Assembly (NCBI GenBank): GCA_949290725.1
Contig: CASEST010000036.1
Location: 1 to 20,338, forward strand
Length of the DNA stretch: 20,338 bases
From: an uncultured bacterium
Lineage (GTDB): Bacteria > Bacillota_I > Bacilli_A > RFN20 > CAG-826
Direction: 5' to 3'
Shown piece by piece: positions 15,360-20,338 of this stretch (position 1 is the first letter of the stretch; each line of letters opens with the position of its first letter). The position numbers and the translations under genes are program-made. Below the pieces are notes generated by a model that was not told the DNA's origin, did no database searches, and saw nothing but the letters and a program-made list of their open reading frames with translations.

Positions 15360-16019
15360 ATGGAAGAAATGAAAGAAAAGAAAAATAAATATATTTTAAT
15401 TGGAGTAATTAGTTTTGGTATTTTATTAATAATTTGTTCATTGTTAATAATTTTAATTCCTAGTTTAACAACTCCTAATTATCGCTTATATAAAAATGGA
15501 GTCGATTATACTGATGATTATCTTTTAATTAGTGATCGTAATACTTATTCTTATAATTTATCAAATGCTGATGATGAAGCTTTTTTTAATTTAGAAACTT
15601 ATGATAAAGATGAAAATTCACACGTTTTAGCTTCAATAAATTTAAATGGTTTATATAACAATAACAATTTAACTGGCACACGTGATTTAGCTTTGGCTAT
15701 GAGTTTTACTATTGCAGTTGAAGAAGGTTTTGCTGAAATTAATAATGATGATAACTATATTTTAACTTCAATTCCTTCATTATTTTTAACTTCTAGCCTT
15801 TCTTCTAATAGTATTTCATCAAGTTATGCTTTAATAGGTGATAATTCGTCTTATACATTTAATGATATACAAATTGATAATTTTACTAATGATCAAGAAA
15901 ATTATTTTATTAATATTGTTGCAAATAATAATTTGAGATATAGATCATTAGCTGATGGAAGTGAAGTTAATTTTGCTTTAGAAATAAGCGATATAAGCTT
16001 AATGTTTTTTGCATCTTAA
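15360..16019 (+). CDS. Membrane-anchored extracytoplasmic protein of unknown function
   Basis: A 219-residue protein with a short basic cytosolic end, one membrane span at about 11-34, and an outside domain rich in Asn, Asp, Ser and Tyr with no recognisable family. The segment LLIICS does not satisfy a lipobox because position -1 is Ile, so it is probably an uncleaved anchor rather than a lipoprotein. The outer part (about 40-219) alternates beta-like stretches and has no cysteines. There is no Shine-Dalgarno; the ATG is 7 nt after TATAAT. pepT follows after 10 nt with its own SD, so the two are probably co-transcribed. Confidence 0.72.
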   Translation: MEEMKEKKNKYILIGVISFGILLIICSLLIILIPSLTTPNYRLYKNGVDYTDDYLLISDRNTYSYNLSNADDEAFFNLETYDKDENSHVLASINLNGLYNNNNLTGTRDLALAMSFTIAVEEGFAEINNDDNYILTSIPSLFLTSSLSSNSISSSYALIGDNSSYTFNDIQIDNFTNDQENYFINIVANNNLRYRSLADGSEVNFALEISDISLMFFAS

Positions 16020-16029
16020 AGGAGTAATT

Positions 16030-17226
16030 ATGAAAGATTTAACCTCTTTATTTTTAGATTTAATAAGTTTTGATACGATGAGCGATGAAAACTCATCAAC
16101 TTACCCTTCTAGTTCATCGCAGCTTCTTTTTGCTGATAAATTAGTTGATTTAATAAAAGAAGAAGGTGTTGAAGATGTCTATAAAGATGAATGGGGCGTA
16201 ATTTATGCTCATATTAATAATGGAAGTGAAAAAACTATCGGTTTAATTTCCCATATGGACACCTCTCCTTCTTTAAAAGGCGGAATTAAAAATCCAAGAA
16301 TTATCAATAATTATGATGGTAACCCTATAAAATTAAATGATAAGTATGTTTTAGATAGCGGCGAATTCCCTTGGCTAAAAGAGTTAATTAACGAAGAGAT
16401 TATAGTTACTGATGGCGAACATTTGTTAGGAGGAGATGATAAAGCGGGAATTGCGATTATTTTAACTTTTTTAAGTTATTATTTAAAAAAGAAGGATCAA
16501 TTTAAATATAATTTAGCAATTTCTTTTACTCCTGATGAAGAAATTGGAAAAGGTGCTTTACATTTTGATATTAATAAAATGAAAGCTGATGTTGCTTATA
16601 CTTTAGATGGTGGCTCGATTTATGAAGGAAATTATGAAAATTTTAATGCTTCAAGTGTAAAACTTTTAATTGAAGGGGTTGGAGTACATCCAGGAAGCGC
16701 TAAAGATATTATGATTAACGCCGCTTCTTTAGGAGTAGAGTTTGCTTTTTTATTACCTAAAGAAATGGTTCCAGAAAAGACTGAAGGACACGAAGGATTT
16801 ATCCATCTTACTGAATTTAATGGCGCTGTTGAAAGAGCAGTACTTTCTTTTATTTTAAGAGACCATGATCAAGAAAAGCTTAAGCTAAAAAAAGAGATTT
16901 TAATTAAATTAAGCGAAGAATTAAAAGAAAAATATCCTAAAGCTAATATTAAATTAGAGATCAATGATGAATATCGAAATATGTTTGATTATTTTAAAAA
17001 TGATATGCATGCTATCGATTTAATTAATAAAGCTTATATAAATACCGAAAATAAGATCAATTATACTCCAATTAGAGGTGGTACTGATGGCGCTACTATA
17101 ACCTATATGGGCTTACCTTGTCCAAATTTAGGCGTTGGAGATTTTGCTGCTCATGGTAGATATGAAACTGTTTCGCTTACGCAAATGCGTAAAATGGTTG
17201 AAATTTTAAAAAGCCTATTTGCTTGA
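16030..17226 (+). CDS. pepT: Peptidase T (tripeptide aminopeptidase)
   Basis: Cytosolic dizinc M20 exopeptidase that removes the N-terminal residue from tripeptides; 398 residues, close to the usual 408. Zinc-site and catalytic motifs: HMDT (His75, Asp77), LLGGDDKAG (bridging Asp136), TPDEEIGKG (Glu170/171), YTLDGG (Asp193) and, near the end, RGGTDGA and a His in FAAHGRYE. I start at the ATG at 16030, preceded by AAAGGAG; the longer frame begins inside the upstream gene. It ends in TGA, which would be followed by a TAA four codons later if TGA were read, so TGA acts as a normal stop here. Confidence 0.95.
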   Translation: MKDLTSLFLDLISFDTMSDENSSTYPSSSSQLLFADKLVDLIKEEGVEDVYKDEWGVIYAHINNGSEKTIGLISHMDTSPSLKGGIKNPRIINNYDGNPIKLNDKYVLDSGEFPWLKELINEEIIVTDGEHLLGGDDKAGIAIILTFLSYYLKKKDQFKYNLAISFTPDEEIGKGALHFDINKMKADVAYTLDGGSIYEGNYENFNASSVKLLIEGVGVHPGSAKDIMINAASLGVEFAFLLPKEMVPEKTEGHEGFIHLTEFNGAVERAVLSFILRDHDQEKLKLKKEILIKLSEELKEKYPKANIKLEINDEYRNMFDYFKNDMHAIDLINKAYINTENKINYTPIRGGTDGATITYMGLPCPNLGVGDFAAHGRYETVSLTQMRKMVEILKSLFA

Positions 17227-17245
17227 TTAATTTATTAATATTTTA

Positions 17246-17294
17246 TTTACACGTGGAAACTATTTTTATTAATAGTTCCCACTTTTATTTTATA
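17246..17294 (+). terminator. Hairpin terminator after pepT, with repeat motif
   Basis: GTGGAAACTATT (17253-17264), a 6-nt loop, and AATAGTTCCCAC (17271-17282) pair in 11 of 12 positions, followed by a T-rich run (17283-17294). The left flank TTTACACGTGGAAACT (17246-17261) recurs at 11963 and contains the palindrome CACGTG. Confidence 0.8.
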
Positions 17295-17332
17295 GGTATA
17301 ATTTTTTAAGGTCATTAATTATAAAATTAAGA

Positions 17333-17338
17333 TATAAT
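17333..17338 (+). promoter_or_regulatory. -10 box close to the LRR gene start
   Basis: An exact TATAAT lies 9 nt before the ATG at 17348. Another TATAAT is at 17297-17302. No good -35 is visible for either. With the closer box, the transcript would begin within about 0-3 nt of the ATG. Confidence 0.5.
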
Positions 17339-17347
17339 TATAGAGAA

Positions 17348-19984
17348 ATGAAAAAAGAGAAGGAAAATTACGATAAAATAGTAGATGATATTAAAGTCTC
17401 TACCTTAGATGAAAATTCTTCTTTGGTTGATTATAAAAACCAATTGCTCGTTAAATCATTATGCGATAACGCTTTTGAATTACTTAAAAAAAATCAAAAA
17501 GAGGAAGCTATAGCTGAATTAGAAAGAGCTTATCAAATTGATGAAAATTATCCTTATATTTATTTAATTAATCTTTGTATTAAATATAATATTCGATCTA
17601 AAGAAGAATTTAAAAGAAGAATCAATAAAAAAATAACTAATGATTCCTTTTTTAAGGCAGCTTTTTCATTAGCTGATCAATCTTTAAAAGAAAAATTAAA
17701 TAAATTAATTGAAGAAGTCGAATATAAAGAAAGAGAAAAACATATAGAAAAAGCCGATATTAATGAATTATTAAAACATCTAAGATTACAAAAAGAGAAA
17801 AATGTTGATTATACCTACACAATTTCTTTAATTTTAAATATTCTATATCAAAACTTTCGTTTCGTTGATAAAACATATATCGAAGAAAATATTAATAGTG
17901 AGAATTTTATTGAGATATTAAAAAATATGGAAAATTCTTTCCAATATTATATCGATATCTTATATCATTATGATGATATTAGCGATATTAAAGATATTAT
18001 TTCTCAATGCGTTAAAGAACATCGAGTTTTAATGTCTTATATTCTTTTAATTTTAAAATCAATAATTGAACATAGTGATGATAAGGAATTACTTAACGAG
18101 ATTAAAAACTTTTTAGAAACCTCTTATTTAAATCATGATGCGGATAAACTTCTAGATTTAATTAGACCTAAATTAAGAAAATATCAAAGATTAGATAAAA
18201 AAGGAATTTTAATTTTATCAGTATCTTTAGCTTTAGTTATTGCTTCAATCGGGGCAGGGGTTGGACTTTCTTTAAGCGTTTCTAATCAGCCAATTGTGAT
18301 GAATGGAGTAACTTATATTCGCAATAATAATCAAGGTTATACGATTAGCGAGGTTGATAAAGAAGCGAGTGTAATTCAGCTTGAATCGATTGTTAATAAT
18401 GCTCCAGTAAACGAGCTTGATCCACTTTGTTTTCAAAATAGTAATATAAGTTATATTTATAATTTCCCTAGAAATATTAACTTTATTCCAAGCTATTCTT
18501 TTGCGAATTGTTATAATTTAGTTTCTATTGAGTTTGAAAGCGACTCTTCTTTAATAAATATAGGTGAATATGCCTTTGCTAATTGTACATCTTTACAATT
18601 TTTTGATCTTCCAGAGAGCGTTTTAACAATTGGTGAAAATGCATTTCATAATACTGATGATTTAATATATTTAACAAAAAGCGAATCTGCTAGTTTCGAT
18701 GAAGAATATATTGGTTTAACTCAAAGATATTTATATGTCGATTTAGGGGGAAGTGGTGTTGATAATTATTCTTCTTACTTTTATTCTTGGGACACAATTG
18801 ATCTAGAGGTTCCAACTATTTCTTCTTATGATTTCCAAGGATATCGAATAAATGACGATGTCAATGATTTTAAAGCTTATGATCCTTCTTTAAATACAGT
18901 TAGTTTCCCAGCTTATGGTTATGAGCAAATCAATGCTTTAGCAATTTATCAACCTTCATTAATTTTTGTTGATGAATATGGAGTAACATATGAAACTGAT
19001 GAAGACCGCGAATTTTATTCAATTGTTGATTATGTACCTAATGGAATAAATGATATTGTTTTAAAATCTTCAATCAATGGAATTCCTGTTAGAAGAATTG
19101 CTAATAATGCTTTTAAAGGAAAGCAAAATCTAAAATCAATTTCTTCTTTCCCGGCAGCAATTCAAGAAATTCCATCATCATCTTTTGAAAATTGTGTCTC
19201 TTTAACCTCATTTTCATTTGAGGATAATAGCGAATTGAAAATGTTGAATGAAAATGCATTTAGAAACTGCTATTCTTTAAGAAGTTTCATCTTACCTAAT
19301 GGAGTTACTTATATTGGGGATAATGCTTTTTTAAATTGTGATGAATTGACAACTTTTAGAAACGAATATGATTTCAGTTATACTGAAGACGACCCTCATG
19401 CTGAAGCAATTAGAGTTGGATTCAAACCTAGAGATTATGAAATTAATAATAATGGAACCATTACTCGTGGGGTTTATTATACATGTGAAACATATTTACG
19501 CATATCTTATGAAAATGTTGAACATGCTCACACCTATTTATCAATAAATGGTGATAGAGATAATATGATTTTATTAGATCCGACTTCATCCACCTATATG
19601 TTAAATGTTAATGGATATGATCATTTAAATATCAATATCTTTAATGAAAGATATTTTGATAGCGATAATTCAATTTTAAGAGTTGAAGAGGTTAATGATA
19701 TTAGAATGAACCGTGGAGAAACTTCAAGCTTCACTTTAAATTCTTCAATCATCGAAGATGATGTTTTATATCAAAATGAGGAGAGTGTTGTTTATTATCT
19801 AGATGGTAATACTTCATGGATAATTCCAAGCATTGAAGGAAATGAATTAATTATTAATTTAAGAGAAAATGTTGATAGCGGAGAAACTGGTTATTTATTT
19901 ATCTATGCTGAATATGTTGGTGAATATACTAATTATGTTTATTTAAGAAGTAGCCGAATTACGGTTAATGTTACAGTTAATTAA
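17348..19984 (+). CDS. Membrane protein: TPR-like cytosolic part, one span, BspA-type leucine-rich repeats outside
   Basis: An 878-residue protein without signal peptide. Residues 1-280 are helical and charged, with a TPR-like unit at about 35-68 (NAFELLKKNQKEEAIAELER then AYQIDENYP). A single membrane span at 285-311 follows Lys/Arg-rich sequence, placing the N-terminus inside and the rest outside. The outer part has two blocks of BspA/LRR_5 repeats at about 320-445 and 545-670, with repeated units such as IPSYSFANCYNLVSIEF, IGEYAFANCTSLQFFDLP and LNENAFRNCYSLRSFILP. The stretch of about 475-535 between them is beta-rich. Residues 671-878 form an unassigned beta-rich end. Such LRRs occur on surface proteins of host-associated bacteria and protists. 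A zinc-ribbon protein follows after 11 nt. Confidence 0.88.
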   Translation: MKKEKENYDKIVDDIKVSTLDENSSLVDYKNQLLVKSLCDNAFELLKKNQKEEAIAELERAYQIDENYPYIYLINLCIKYNIRSKEEFKRRINKKITNDSFFKAAFSLADQSLKEKLNKLIEEVEYKEREKHIEKADINELLKHLRLQKEKNVDYTYTISLILNILYQNFRFVDKTYIEENINSENFIEILKNMENSFQYYIDILYHYDDISDIKDIISQCVKEHRVLMSYILLILKSIIEHSDDKELLNEIKNFLETSYLNHDADKLLDLIRPKLRKYQRLDKKGILILSVSLALVIASIGAGVGLSLSVSNQPIVMNGVTYIRNNNQGYTISEVDKEASVIQLESIVNNAPVNELDPLCFQNSNISYIYNFPRNINFIPSYSFANCYNLVSIEFESDSSLINIGEYAFANCTSLQFFDLPESVLTIGENAFHNTDDLIYLTKSESASFDEEYIGLTQRYLYVDLGGSGVDNYSSYFYSWDTIDLEVPTISSYDFQGYRINDDVNDFKAYDPSLNTVSFPAYGYEQINALAIYQPSLIFVDEYGVTYETDEDREFYSIVDYVPNGINDIVLKSSINGIPVRRIANNAFKGKQNLKSISSFPAAIQEIPSSSFENCVSLTSFSFEDNSELKMLNENAFRNCYSLRSFILPNGVTYIGDNAFLNCDELTTFRNEYDFSYTEDDPHAEAIRVGFKPRDYEINNNGTITRGVYYTCETYLRISYENVEHAHTYLSINGDRDNMILLDPTSSTYMLNVNGYDHLNINIFNERYFDSDNSILRVEEVNDIRMNRGETSSFTLNSSIIEDDVLYQNEESVVYYLDGNTSWIIPSIEGNELIINLRENVDSGETGYLFIYAEYVGEYTNYVYLRSSRITVNVTVN

Positions 19985-19995
19985 GGAGAAACGAT

Positions 19996-20338
19996 ATGAA
20001 AACATGTCCAAAATGTGGCAGCGAAAATTTAGATAATGCTAAGTTTTGCCTTAAATGTGGGGAAAGCTTAGAAAATAGTGGAATTTATTGTCCTAGATGT
20101 GGTGAATTGAATAAATCTAGCAATAAGATTTGTTTTAAATGCGGTTATGAACTTAATGACTCGAATAACGAAAATTTATCAAACGAATTTACTAATGCTG
20201 AAGTAAATGAAAATGAATATTTAAATGAACAAAAAGCAATTAAGCAGAAAGTGTTTAATAACAAAATTATCGAATCAACCAAAAAAGATAAAAAAGATTC
20301 ATTAGATGAATTTAAAGAGGATTTTAGTCTTGAAGAAA
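19996..20338 (+). CDS. Tandem zinc-ribbon protein, 3'-truncated by window edge
   Basis: Open frame from an ATG with AAGGAG 7 nt upstream, 11 nt after the LRR gene stop, running off the window after 114 codons. It begins with two zinc ribbons of identical layout: Cys4/Cys7 with Cys18/Cys21, then Cys32/Cys35 with Cys46/Cys49, a 28-residue repeat (CPKCG...FCLKCGESL and CPRCG...ICFKCGYEL). After residue 54 it turns into a low-complexity Asn/Glu/Lys-rich linker. Proteins of this type often continue into a membrane span and an extracytoplasmic domain; that part is not visible here. Co-translation with the LRR protein is likely. Confidence 0.85.
   Translation, partial: MKTCPKCGSENLDNAKFCLKCGESLENSGIYCPRCGELNKSSNKICFKCGYELNDSNNENLSNEFTNAEVNENEYLNEQKAIKQKVFNNKIIESTKKDKKDSLDEFKEDFSLEE

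Noticed and set aside
15360..15470. Lipoprotein signal in the unknown membrane protein
   Set aside because: The only Cys in the span follows Ile, so the lipobox is not satisfied.
16009..16029. Longer pepT start upstream of 16030
   Set aside because: It overlaps the end of the previous gene and lacks a ribosome site; the ATG at 16030 follows AAAGGAG and matches the usual PepT N-terminus.
7700..17226. UGA read as tryptophan (Mycoplasma-type code)
   Set aside because: Trp is TGG in all recognised proteins, full-length families are obtained with TGA as stop, and pepT and the HMA gene end in TGA.

Overview
The window looks like chromosomal DNA from a low-GC, AT-rich Firmicutes-type bacterium. 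Codon use is dominated by A/T third positions. Shine-Dalgarno sequences are AAGGAG-like. Genes are tightly packed, with 1-17 bp overlaps. The gene set (uvrA, lgt, a PpaX-like HAD phosphatase, whiA, smpB, an ECF-type vitamin S component, a CzrA/CadC-type ArsR repressor) is typical of Bacilli. Tryptophan is written TGG throughout, and TGA ends pepT and the small HMA gene, so this is not the Mycoplasma code. The best guess, by inference, is an uncultured host-associated member of the Bacilli near the Mollicutes (RF39-like or related orders). No phage, insertion sequence, tRNA, rRNA or CRISPR array was seen, and there is no gene-free stretch longer than about 130 bp.

Layout. (1) 1-6550, plus strand: one compact run of uvrA (5' end outside the window), an unusually long lgt, a HAD phosphatase, whiA, a small XRE regulator and a single-chain iron-sulfur L-serine dehydratase. 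It closes with a strong hairpin shared with the convergent metal operon. (2) 6608-9114, minus strand: a zinc/cadmium efflux operon of arsR, a free-standing HMA metal-binding protein, and a P1B-2 ATPase lacking its own HMA domain. A consensus-like promoter carries a palindromic operator between its -35 and -10. (3) 9170-11957, plus strand: a divergent pair, flavodoxin-like protein plus P1B-1 copper ATPase; the ATPase has an altered phosphorylation motif (DKTNT). (4) 12078-13483: an orphan RmlB-type dehydratase coupled to smpB. (5) 13507-14560: a folate-type ECF S component plus a small membrane protein. (6) 14526-15332, minus: a metal-dependent amidohydrolase whose end overlaps the small membrane protein. 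(7) 15360-17226: a membrane-anchored protein of unknown function and peptidase T, ended by a hairpin. (8) 17348 to the end: a large protein with a TPR-like cytosolic part, one membrane span and BspA-type leucine-rich repeats outside, followed by a tandem zinc-ribbon protein cut by the window edge.

The points most worth checking are a recurrent arrangement of a -10 box only 7-9 nt before the start codon (probable leaderless mRNAs), a perfectly palindromic -10 shared by two divergent genes, the split HMA/ATPase efflux pump, the DKTNT copper ATPase, the extended Lgt with an altered His position, and the TPR-TM-LRR/zinc-ribbon pair.
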